Program-made: the position numbers and the translations under genes
Assembly: GCA_024276275.1 (NCBI GenBank)
Contig: JAJRXM010000067.1
Span: forward strand, 1 to 47,179
Reading direction: 5' to 3'
Length of the DNA stretch: 47,179 nt
Source: Candidatus Zixiibacteriota bacterium
GTDB taxonomy: Bacteria > Zixibacteria > MSB-5A5 > GN15 > FEB-12
In this document: positions 29,153 to 36,386 of the stretch, piece after piece
Layout of the letters: each line of letters starts with the position of its first letter
Numbering within the stretch: the stretch's first letter is position 1
Notes under the pieces: model-generated
Seen by the model: only the letters and a program-made list of their open reading frames with translations
The model's database searches: none
What the model was told of the DNA's origin: nothing

Positions 29153-30139
29153 ATGAAAGTCGGTATTAATGGTTTTGGAAGAATTGGCAGATTAGTTTTA
29201 AGAGCTGCTAAAAACACAGATATTGAAATTGTCGGTATTAACGATTTAACAGATGCAAAAACTCTTGCCTATCTTTTAAAGTATGATTCTGTGCATGGAA
29301 AGTTTCCCGGAGATGTTTCAGTAGAAGGTAACAATATCGTTGTAGACGGTAAGAAAATTCCGATCACAGCTGAAAAAGACCCTGCAAACCTCAAGTGGGG
29401 TGAGCTAGGTGTTGATATTGTAATGGAATGTACCGGATTTTTCCGTACAAAAGAATCTGCTTCAGCACATATTAAAGCAGGTGCAAAAAAAGTTATTATC
29501 TCTGCCCCTGCCAAAAATCATGACGGTACTTTTATCCCCGGTATCGACTGTTCGAAATATGACAAAGATAAACATGATGTCATCTCTATCGGTTCCTGTA
29601 CTACAAACTGTTTGGCTCCTGTAGCAAAAGTTTTGATGGATAACTGGGGAATTGAAAAAGGATTCATGACAACTATCCATGCTTATACATCTGACCAGCG
29701 TCTGCTTGATGCTCCCCATTCTGATTTACGTCGAGCCCGCTCTGCTGCACTCTCTATGATTCCGACTACTACAGGTGCTGCCAAAGCAATCGCCGAAGTA
29801 ATCCCTGAGTTGACAGGTAAAATGGACGGTTGTGCGATTCGTGTTCCTACCCCGGACGGTTCTATTGTTGATTTAGCTGTTATCCTTGAAAAAGAAGCTA
29901 CCGTTGATGAAATCAACGCTGCTGTGAAAGCTGCTGCATCTTCTGGTCCTCTTGCGAATACATTGGAGTATTGTGATGAACCGATTGTATCGATTGACAT
30001 AGTCGGCAATACTCACGGTTCTATCTTTGATTCTGGTATGACTGCTGTTCAGGGAACGATGGTGAAAGTATTTATGTGGTATGACAATGAATACGGTTTC
30101 TCCAACCGTATGATTGACATGGCAAAAATGATGCTGTAG
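29153..30139 (+). CDS. gap: Glyceraldehyde-3-phosphate dehydrogenase, type I
   Basis: The 328-residue enzyme converts glyceraldehyde-3-phosphate, NAD(P)+ and phosphate to 1,3-bisphosphoglycerate. The NINGFGRIGR-type nucleotide-binding start is GINGFGRIGRLVLRAA. The catalytic Cys is in GSCTTNCLAP, and HAYTSDQRLLDAPH and the C-terminal WYDNEYGFSNRM are canonical. A GGAGG ribosome site precedes the ATG. The other glycolytic genes pgk and tpiA lie 3.1 kb downstream, separated by a repeat-rich insertion and a minus-strand gene. Confidence 0.98.
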   Translation: MKVGINGFGRIGRLVLRAAKNTDIEIVGINDLTDAKTLAYLLKYDSVHGKFPGDVSVEGNNIVVDGKKIPITAEKDPANLKWGELGVDIVMECTGFFRTKESASAHIKAGAKKVIISAPAKNHDGTFIPGIDCSKYDKDKHDVISIGSCTTNCLAPVAKVLMDNWGIEKGFMTTIHAYTSDQRLLDAPHSDLRRARSAALSMIPTTTGAAKAIAEVIPELTGKMDGCAIRVPTPDGSIVDLAVILEKEATVDEINAAVKAAASSGPLANTLEYCDEPIVSIDIVGNTHGSIFDSGMTAVQGTMVKVFMWYDNEYGFSNRMIDMAKMML

Positions 30140-30167
30140 GAAGATTAAAACTGACTTGACTTAGTAG

Positions 30168-30197
30168 GGCAGAACCCTTTAGCGGTTCTGCCTTTTT
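30168..30197 (+). terminator. Family B palindrome acting as terminator of gap
   Basis: GGCAGAACC (30168-30176) and GGTTCTGCC (30184-30192) form a 9-bp hairpin followed by TTTTT. A near-identical hairpin occurs at 30766-30790, and a degraded half (GGCAGTACCCTTTAGCC) near 30535. So this terminator looks like one copy of a dispersed repeat placed next to a gene end. Confidence 0.75.
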
Positions 30198-30501
30198 AAT
30201 CTTTTTTCCATCCATAAAATGCACCATAATAAACATCGTTTGAATTAATAAATTCCTCCATTTCAATATCACTAAGCTTTTCAGTTACTTTGAATTGTTC
30301 CAAACTTGTTTCATATGCATCTACTATCTTTACAATCAAATAATTATCCTCAATCAATGCTTTAAGTATTTTTTCATGAGCTATTTCTGAAGACTTCTCG
30401 AAGACATAACAGTTTACAAACGCACCTATTACATTAGGTGAAAGTTTGCAGTTATCACCTGCTTTTACTTCTACATCTAAATAATACAATTTATTTTTCA
30501 T
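30196..30501 (-). CDS. Small protein of unknown function
   Basis: The 101-residue acidic protein has a good coding pattern (LDVEVKAGDNCKLSPNVIGAFV, KILKALIEDNYLIVKIVDAYE), no signal peptide and no membrane segment. The start ATG has only a weak AT-rich upstream region. It sits alone, convergent to gap, in repeat-rich DNA. The size and style resemble small immunity-type or accessory proteins, but no family is recognised. Confidence 0.6.
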   Translation of the reverse strand: MKNKLYYLDVEVKAGDNCKLSPNVIGAFVNCYVFEKSSEIAHEKILKALIEDNYLIVKIVDAYETSLEQFKVTEKLSDIEMEEFINSNDVYYGAFYGWKKD

Positions 30502-30650
30502 AATTTAATATTTTTCCATTCTTTCAGCATCGTAGGCAGTACCCTTTAGCCATCACTACTCTGTCGCTTCATTCACCAAAATTACTATCAAACGATAACT
30601 TTTCACTAACACCCCAGTCGTCTGAATAAAATTCTTTATAATTTTCCGTT

Positions 30651-30748
30651 CTGTCAGTTCCTGATTTACGAAAGTTCACCTTGGCGAATGAACTGACAGG
30701 GTTACCAAGTGTCAGGTGTATCATGTTAAAGCATGAAAGCACCTGACA
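30651..30748. repeat. Tandem perfect hairpins (CTGTCAGTTC... and TGTCAGGTG...)
   Basis: First hairpin: CTGTCAGTTC (30651-30660) with GAACTGACAG (30690-30699). Second hairpin: TGTCAGGTG (30710-30718) with CACCTGACA (30740-30748), with a smaller TCATG/CATGA hairpin inside its loop. A diverged relative at 33069-33132 shares TGTCAGTTCCTGATT and TGTCAGGTGT but has lost the right arms. Confidence 0.7.
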
Positions 30749-30765
30749 TAACAGTTATAGAAAAT

Positions 30766-30790
30766 GGCAGAACCGTTAAAGGGTTCTGCC
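30766..30790. repeat. Family B hairpin, second copy
   Basis: GGCAGAACC (30766-30774) and GGTTCTGCC (30782-30790), loop GTTAAAG. It is the same sequence as at 30168-30192 in the opposite loop orientation. No T-run follows. Confidence 0.7.
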
Positions 30791-30869
30791 CTACAAGTTA
30801 CTGCCGAACAAGTTCTAAAGCACCCGACACAACCTTTCAAAATCACATATTTGTCCCACTATAAAGGGC

Positions 30870-31000
30870 TTGTTGATAAACCTCACCTTTTAGAACATAC
30901 TTCGACTCCGCTCAGCATGACAGATTATAAGTTGTTGTATTTCAAGTCACCCTGAGCGGAGTCGAAGGGACTTGAAATACAAATAGGGGTTTATCAACAA
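30870..31000. repeat. Nested palindromic element, family A copy 3
   Basis: The outer arms TTGTTGATAAACC (30870-30882) and GGTTTATCAACAA (30988-31000) match over 13 bp. The inner arms CTTCGACTCCGCTCAG (30900-30915) and CTGAGCGGAGTCGAAG (30952-30967) match over 16 bp. A competing inverted repeat, GTATTTCAAGTC with ACTTGAAATAC, brackets the right inner arm, so two alternative folds are possible. It shares arms and flanks with 10149-10213. Confidence 0.75.
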
Positions 31001-31028
31001 ACCATAAATGGTGGGCTACCCTGTTTAA

Positions 31029-32957
31029 TTATCGCATCTCTTCTTTAACATCGACGACATCTGGATAGCGTAAATAATTCAAGTCAGTTTTCATTAGTTC
31101 TTCCATAGGTAATTTTTTCTTTTTAAACTTCTTATTCTCGAGAACTCCGTTATGAAAATACTCGACTATTATTTTATCATTATCCGTATTTATGAGAGCA
31201 TAAAAATAGCTAAAACCGTTAAAACATGAATAACTATTATTTTCACAATAAGCTTCATACTTAATATTTTGTGTCGCACGATTTTTTTCACCATAATAGA
31301 GAGTTTTTATCATATCGCCGGGAACAACAACACCGTAGGCATCAGACTTTTCTGATACATACGTTACTATCGCTAAGGGTTCTCTTGTTCCGTTTACTTC
31401 TACAATTTCAAACTTAAAACCAATACCTAAATACTTGATTTTCTTTATTTCATCAGAGCTAAAAATTTTGGAACTCTTATATTCATAGTCAATATCTGTT
31501 ATTTTGCTTGTATTTTTTTTGGGAATTTCATAAGCCCTCTTTTTATTAAAAACATCTTTACTATCAGCAAATAAAGCAATTTCAACATCACCGGTTTGTA
31601 AATCTTCTATTAAAAAAGTACCGTACTTTTCATCTTCTCTATTATGATTTAGGTATCCGTAATATTTTTTACCGTCTCTTTCAAACGATGAAAAGTAATA
31701 TCTGTTTTTTTCATACGATACTGTTACTTCACCTATAAACTCAACTTCTTTGGAAATATCAAAATTTTCATCCGGGGTTCTGAATAAAAGCAAATAACCG
31801 CTAAGAGGTTCAACTCGAGATGTATTTTTTGTTTTAACAGTTGTGTTTAAAGTGAATTCACCGGATAAACATTCGGAAATTTCTTTTGTATCTAAAAATG
31901 AAATTTCAACTCCGTAATCCACATCGTTATAGGGATACCGTACCCAATAAGGCTCGATAAGAAGTTTGTTATCATCATCAAATTCCACACTTGAATCCGT
32001 CGGGTTACAATTTTCAGGTAGAATATCATTTCTTGATAACGTAAGATACCCTTCATTCCCCGTTAAGATAGCAAACTTATATCCTTTTCCCTTTTCAAGA
32101 TTAATTTTATATTTTTTTATAGATTCTAAGTCAGCCGCATATCCTATATATTTCTCTAAATACCAATTATTTTCTTTCATCGTTTCAATCATATATCTGG
32201 TAGCTTCTTGAGGAGTGACTCTGCCTGACCTGCTTGGTGAATAACTTGGAGTCTTCATTAAAAATAATGTGTTGCTGTCAGCAAGACTTAATAATTGTAA
32301 AGATGGGTCTAAATCGGATAATAATTTTCTCGTAAGTAATGAAATAAATTCTTTATTTGTCATCGGAAGTTCAGGTAAGTTTTCTTTATCAGCAGGCGGT
32401 CCATATTTTTTGTTAAAAGATTTAAACATTAAGATATACGCATTTTCAGTTTTAAGCGTTTTAAATCTGTAGTGAAGATTAAATGCTCCCGATTGACAAG
32501 GAAGAATATCATCAGTTGGTAATTGTATAATTCCTAAATTAGGTGCTTCGGGATATACCGTTTTATAGTCACTTTGCTTAAAAAGATATGGCTTACCTGA
32601 CATGCCGATAACTTTATTGACACCGTCTATTTCTCTTACACAATCTTCTTGGAGCAGTTTACTACTTCTCATATAAAGTTTAGATGCATTGGCACCTAAA
32701 AAAGGAGCTATTAGAACAAACTCATAACTTTCTCCCACTTTAAGATTAACAGGAGTCTCATTTAGAACATCGCTGTCTTTATTAAACTCAAGATATGAAT
32801 ACAAATAAAATCCCTGCAACTCTAAATCGGCAACCGCCCTGTGGGCAGCCTCAAGGGGAGTCATCTGGCTATAACTTGATGTTCCTAAACCTAACACAAA
32901 AACTAACACAAAAAATATAATTCGGTTTTTCAAAACTGCTTTTCTCCATATTTTCAT
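31029..32957 (-). CDS. Large secreted protein with duplicated domain and PDZ-like C-terminus
   Basis: The 642-residue protein has a signal peptide (IIFFVLVFVLGLGTSSYSQ). Two related modules follow: residues about 30-190 (TPLEAAHRAVADLELQGFYLY, ESYEFVLIAPF) and about 245-400 (TPQEATRYMIETMKENNWYLE, KGYKFAILTGN). Each begins with a TPxEA helix and contains paired cysteines. Residues about 510-590 resemble a PDZ fold (KYLGIGFKFEIVEVNG, VSEKSDAYGVVVPGDMIKTLYYGEK). No enzymatic motif is recognised. It stands alone between repeat-rich intervals. Confidence 0.75.
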   Translation of the reverse strand: MKIWRKAVLKNRIIFFVLVFVLGLGTSSYSQMTPLEAAHRAVADLELQGFYLYSYLEFNKDSDVLNETPVNLKVGESYEFVLIAPFLGANASKLYMRSSKLLQEDCVREIDGVNKVIGMSGKPYLFKQSDYKTVYPEAPNLGIIQLPTDDILPCQSGAFNLHYRFKTLKTENAYILMFKSFNKKYGPPADKENLPELPMTNKEFISLLTRKLLSDLDPSLQLLSLADSNTLFLMKTPSYSPSRSGRVTPQEATRYMIETMKENNWYLEKYIGYAADLESIKKYKINLEKGKGYKFAILTGNEGYLTLSRNDILPENCNPTDSSVEFDDDNKLLIEPYWVRYPYNDVDYGVEISFLDTKEISECLSGEFTLNTTVKTKNTSRVEPLSGYLLLFRTPDENFDISKEVEFIGEVTVSYEKNRYYFSSFERDGKKYYGYLNHNREDEKYGTFLIEDLQTGDVEIALFADSKDVFNKKRAYEIPKKNTSKITDIDYEYKSSKIFSSDEIKKIKYLGIGFKFEIVEVNGTREPLAIVTYVSEKSDAYGVVVPGDMIKTLYYGEKNRATQNIKYEAYCENNSYSCFNGFSYFYALINTDNDKIIVEYFHNGVLENKKFKKKKLPMEELMKTDLNYLRYPDVVDVKEEMR

Positions 32958-33189
32958 GAAATTATTTTAAAATTGATGTAACAGGTTTTTATATAGCATA
33001 AGACTACAATAATCCACCTTTTTGGTCAAGTATAAAAATGTCCATTAACAAATCAAAAATAGACAATATGTCAGTTCCTGATTCACTAAACGTCTATCGA
33101 AAACTAACCGAACTACTAAATGTCAGGTGTCATACCACTTGGTCGGACATCATCTGGCACAACAGGTATTATACCTACAAAAACAGACT
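32958..33189. other. Gene-free interval with a decayed copy of the tandem-hairpin repeat
   Basis: A 66-codon frame (33038-33238) is present but translates the repeat and has no protein-like pattern. TGTCAGTTCCTGATT at about 33069 and TGTCAGGTGT at about 33121 match the element at 30651-30748. Nothing else is recognised before the pgk promoter. Confidence 0.55.
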
Positions 33190-33220
33190 TTTACATCTTA
33201 GTATTGACTTTTTATATAAT
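33190..33220 (+). promoter_or_regulatory. Probable promoter of the pgk-tpiA-secG operon
   Basis: A perfect TATAAT (33215-33220) lies 63 bp before the pgk ATG. A TTTACA (33190-33195) is 19 bp upstream, a rather long spacing. A TTGACT at 33204 is too close to serve this -10 but could belong to an overlapping start. The -10 box is the stronger evidence. Confidence 0.45.
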
Positions 33221-33282
33221 GTTTGCCTTATTAAATGACTGATAATTGTAGTTGTTTACATACAGATTTAAGGAACTAAAAT

Positions 33283-34497
33283 ATGAATAAAGTAACTGTT
33301 GACAATATAAACTTTCGGTCTCGTAAAGTTTTAGTTCGGGTAGACTTTAATGTCCCCCTTGACGACAACCAAAAGATAACTGACGACCGTCGTATAAAAG
33401 CTGCTCTCCCGACCATTAAAAAAATTCTTAATGACGGCGGCATTGTTATTGCCGTTTCACACCTCGGTCGACCAAAAGGGAAACATGTTTCTGAACTGTC
33501 ACTTCGTCCTTGTGCTATTCGTTTAGCAGAACTACTCGGACAAAAAGTTCATTTCGCCGATGATTGTATCGGACCTGAAGCATCGAATAAAATTGACAAT
33601 CTCAATGACGGGGATATTATTCTTTTAGAGAACCTTCGTTTCCATAAAGAAGAAACCAACAACGATTCTGATTTTGCCAAAAAGCTTGCATCTCTTGCCG
33701 ATATTTTTGTCAATGATGCTTTCGGAACTGCTCACCGAGCCCATGCTTCTACCGAGGGTGTTACAAAGTTTTTCAACCAATCAGTTGCCGGATATTTAAT
33801 TCAGAAAGAACTTGAATTTATCGGTACAGCCTTAGCCTCTCCCCGTCGTCCATTTGCAGCAATTTTAGGTGGAGCAAAAATATCGGGCAAAATTGATGTC
33901 ATCACAAATCTAATTGACAAGATTGACATCCTTGTAATAGGCGGCGGAATGGTATTTACATTTGCTAAAGCTATGGGTTACGCAATCGGCAATTCGCTAC
34001 TTGAAGAAGACAAAGTTGCTCTTGCAAAAGAGATAATTGAAAAAGTACAAAAATCTGATGTAAAACTTTTCTTCCCGTGCGATGCTGTGGTTGCATCGGA
34101 AATTTCAGATAATGCCGAAACTGAAATTGTTGACATTGCTAAAATCCCTGACGGTAAAATGGGACTTGATATAGGACCAAAATCTATCGCCGTCTTCCAA
34201 GAAGCTCTCAAAGAAGCACAAACTGTCGTCTGGAACGGTCCGATGGGTGTTTTTGAATCAAAACCGTTTGCTGCAGGTACAACCGCAATCGCTGAACTTC
34301 TTGCAGAGTTGACATCAAAAGGTGCCACAACAATCGTCGGTGGCGGTGATTCAGCAGCAGCTGTTTCGCAAGCAGGTCTTGATGATAAACTTTCTCATAT
34401 CTCTACAGGTGGTGGAGCATCTCTTGAGTTTATGGAAGGTAAAATTCTACCCGGAATTGATGCTTTAACAGATAATAACAAAGCCGGAGTAATCTGA
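33283..34497 (+). CDS. pgk: Phosphoglycerate kinase
   Basis: The 404-residue enzyme transfers phosphate from 1,3-bisphosphoglycerate to ADP. Family marks are [60 protein letters not shown] and the C-terminal GGGDSAAAV. The ribosome site is AAGGA. It ends in TGA overlapping the ATG of tpiA (TGATG), showing translational coupling and a genuine use of TGA as stop in this genome. Confidence 0.98.
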   Translation: MNKVTVDNINFRSRKVLVRVDFNVPLDDNQKITDDRRIKAALPTIKKILNDGGIVIAVSHLGRPKGKHVSELSLRPCAIRLAELLGQKVHFADDCIGPEASNKIDNLNDGDIILLENLRFHKEETNNDSDFAKKLASLADIFVNDAFGTAHRAHASTEGVTKFFNQSVAGYLIQKELEFIGTALASPRRPFAAILGGAKISGKIDVITNLIDKIDILVIGGGMVFTFAKAMGYAIGNSLLEEDKVALAKEIIEKVQKSDVKLFFPCDAVVASEISDNAETEIVDIAKIPDGKMGLDIGPKSIAVFQEALKEAQTVVWNGPMGVFESKPFAAGTTAIAELLAELTSKGATTIVGGGDSAAAVSQAGLDDKLSHISTGGGASLEFMEGKILPGIDALTDNNKAGVI

Positions 34498-35246
34498 TGA
34501 GAAAGTATCTTATTGCCGGAAACTGGAAGATGAACGGCACTATTGAAGAAACAAAAGCTCTAATAGACGGTTTATTAACCGGTTCTTATGATACAGATAA
34601 AGCCGAAATGGTCATCTGCCCTCCCTACACTGCTCTCACAACAGCAGGCAAGATGCTTAATAACAGTAAGATAGCTCTTGGATCTCAAGATATGTCGGTG
34701 CATAAAAATGGGGCATATACCGCAGAAATCTCCTCAGAGATGCTCTTGACAGTCGGCGTATCTTTTGTTATACTTGGACACTCTGAGCGGAGGCAATATC
34801 ATGCTGAATCAGATCAGCAAGTTAATGCCAAAGCAAAGGTTGCAATAGATGCCGATTTGACCCCGATTATCTGTGTCGGAGAGACTCTCGAAGAGAGAGA
34901 ATCCGGAAATACTGAAGCAGTAATTGGAAAACAGATCGACGGTACGCTTTTTGAGTTTTCTGCCGAATTACTAAATAAATCGGTTATTGCGTACGAACCT
35001 GTTTGGGCTATTGGAACCGGAAAAACAGCAACTCCTGAAATGGCTCAGGATGTTCATCAGTTTATTCGAAACCGCATTGCTGGAATCGATAAAGAAGCTG
35101 CTGAAAAAATACAGATTCTCTACGGTGGTTCTGTAAAGCCTGATAATGCGAAAAGTTTGTTATCTCAGCCGGATATTGACGGTGCCTTAGTTGGTGGTGC
35201 CGCTTTAAAGGCGGATGACTTTTTGAAGATAATTAATTCGTTGTAA
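34497..35246 (+). CDS. tpiA: Triosephosphate isomerase
   Basis: The 249-residue TIM-barrel enzyme interconverts dihydroxyacetone phosphate and glyceraldehyde-3-phosphate. AGNWKMNGT carries the catalytic Lys, LGHSERR the His, YEPVWAIGTGKTA the catalytic Glu, and YGGSVKPDN with VGGAAL the phosphate-binding loops. It overlaps pgk by 1 base and is followed by secG after 15 bp. Confidence 0.98.
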   Translation: MRKYLIAGNWKMNGTIEETKALIDGLLTGSYDTDKAEMVICPPYTALTTAGKMLNNSKIALGSQDMSVHKNGAYTAEISSEMLLTVGVSFVILGHSERRQYHAESDQQVNAKAKVAIDADLTPIICVGETLEERESGNTEAVIGKQIDGTLFEFSAELLNKSVIAYEPVWAIGTGKTATPEMAQDVHQFIRNRIAGIDKEAAEKIQILYGGSVKPDNAKSLLSQPDIDGALVGGAALKADDFLKIINSL

Positions 35247-35261
35247 ACGGAGGTTTATATT

Positions 35262-35684
35262 TTGTTGTTCAATGTTTGGGTAGCCTTTCATGTGATAGTA
35301 TGTATCGGACTCGTCTTGGTAGTTTTAATGCAATCAAGTAAAGGCGAAGGTTTAGCCGGTTCTGCCTTTGGTGGAGGTGGCGGTGGTTTAGGAGGAGCTG
35401 TTTTCGGCGGTCGCGGAGCTGCATCCTTTTTGTCTAAAGCGACATCTGTATTAGCTATTATATTTATGTTAAACTGTATCTCTCTTGCCTATATGTCTGC
35501 AGGTACAAAAACGGGCGTTGCTGTCAATAGTGACGGTACTGCAAGTTCTGTTGTAACAAAAAAAGCACAAGCAGAAAAAGAACGTGCTTTGCAACAGCAA
35601 CAACAACTGCAAAACAATCAGATTTCTGATACTACATTGAATATCAATGTAATTCCAAATGAAGCTGCTCCTGACAGCAACTAA
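35262..35684 (+). CDS. secG: Preprotein translocase subunit SecG
   Basis: The 140-residue protein starts with TTG after GGAGG. Two hydrophobic helices (VWVAFHVIVCIGLVLVVLM and SVLAIIFMLNCISLAYM) flank the typical glycine-rich loop SSKGEGLAGSAFGGGGG. The Gln-rich cytoplasmic tail (QQQQQLQNNQ) is variable in the family. Placement after pgk-tpiA and before tRNA-Leu is the widely conserved arrangement. Confidence 0.95.
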   Translation: MLFNVWVAFHVIVCIGLVLVVLMQSSKGEGLAGSAFGGGGGGLGGAVFGGRGAASFLSKATSVLAIIFMLNCISLAYMSAGTKTGVAVNSDGTASSVVTKKAQAEKERALQQQQQLQNNQISDTTLNINVIPNEAAPDSN

Positions 35685-35699
35685 GAGATCGTAAGTTTT

Positions 35700-35781
35700 G
35701 CGGGAGTGGTGGAATTGGTAGACACGCTATCTTGAGGGGGTAGTGCCTTAGGGTGTGCGGGTTCAAATCCCGCCTTCCGCA
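35700..35781 (+). tRNA. tRNA-Leu (anticodon GAG)
   Basis: The acceptor stem GCGGGAG pairs with CTTCCGC with one G-T pair. The D arm contains TGGTGGAATTGGTAGACA. The anticodon stem CTATC/GGTAG encloses TTGAGGG, so the anticodon is GAG (CUC/CUU codons). A variable arm of Leu type and a T arm GCGGG-TTCAAAT-CCCGC complete the structure. The CCA end is not encoded. An intrinsic terminator follows 13 bp later. Confidence 0.96.
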
Positions 35782-35793
35782 TATAAAAATATT

Positions 35794-35826
35794 AGCCTTA
35801 AGTCTTTTGACTTGAGGCTTTTTTTG
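35794..35826 (+). terminator. Intrinsic terminator of the pgk-tpiA-secG-tRNA-Leu unit
   Basis: AGCCTTAAGTC (35794-35804) pairs with GACTTGAGGCT (35809-35819) with a G-T wobble and is followed by a seven-T run. A terminator of very similar AGCCTTAAGT type ends the rubrerythrin gene at 43607. Confidence 0.9.
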
Positions 35827-36386
35827 TTTTAGGTAAAAACGACTCTAATTCACCAAACAAGTAAAACAAAATTTATTTTATAATAACATTTTTATGGGTG
35901 GAAAACGCCCTCGTCTGCCCTACTCTAACTCGACTTTACCTCTCTCCCGCTTTCTCTACACATTCTCACCACTTTCTTTTAACGTCATATTCTATGAACA
36001 ACTTATTTTTCTGAAAGAAAAATTGTATGCACAAAATCACTACAAAAAATATGTACAAAAATGGCTTTAAGCCATTTTTTAAGACAAAGCCATTTTGCTA
36101 TAATCACATCCGACCGTTTTACTTACAGCGAAAAACAACATGAAAAAACGCCTAAAAAAAGATGTTTTATATGCGACTGAACCCATTTACTGAAAGCTTA
36201 TCTGACTATTTGAATTACAGCGAAAAAGTAATATATCCTGACGCTCAATCAATTTCGGAAAGGCATTTGTATGTTATTATCTCGCAATAACATCACCTAC
36301 ATAATTGAATGTTTCTTTATCTTGTCCGATAATATAACTATACAATTTATTACCGTTAAATGATAATATCTAACAAAGGGTATATA
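35827..36386. other. Gene-free interval with pyrimidine-rich tract and orphan hairpin
   Basis: No ORF is convincing in these 560 bp. A TATAAT occurs at 35879-35884. Positions about 35905-35975 are strongly C/T-rich on + (few G). A hairpin AAAATGGC/GCCATTTT with a following T-run sits at 36057-36080. TTACAGCG appears twice (about 36123 and 36214). Together these would be compatible with a small RNA of about 180 nt, but no promoter with a good -35 is seen. Confidence 0.45.
36057..36080 (+). terminator. Orphan intrinsic-terminator-like hairpin
   Basis: AAAATGGC (36057-36064), loop TTTAA, GCCATTTT (36070-36077) then TT. Not attached to any protein gene: the nearest upstream transcript already ends at 35826. 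Confidence 0.6.

Larger units (their letters stand above)
30502..31028. other. Repeat-rich gene-free interval
   Basis: About 530 bp without a convincing ORF (a 63-codon frame at 30764 merely translates a palindrome). It contains two adjacent perfect hairpins (30651-30748), a family B hairpin (30766-30790) and a nested family A palindrome (30870-31000), each listed separately. The density of palindromes is far above the rest of the window. Confidence 0.7.

Noticed and set aside
30764-30955. 63-codon ORF with the peptide AEPLKGSAL, also seen on the other strand near 30192
   Set aside because: Both are chance translations of the family B palindrome, which explains the shared peptide. It is not a conserved small protein.
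30140-31028. CRISPR array or insertion sequence in the repeat-rich interval
   Set aside because: The repeats are palindromes of different families without regular spacing or unique spacers, and no transposase frame is present.
33038-33238. 66-codon ORF upstream of pgk
   Set aside because: It translates the decayed tandem-hairpin repeat and overlaps the likely pgk promoter, so it is probably not a gene.
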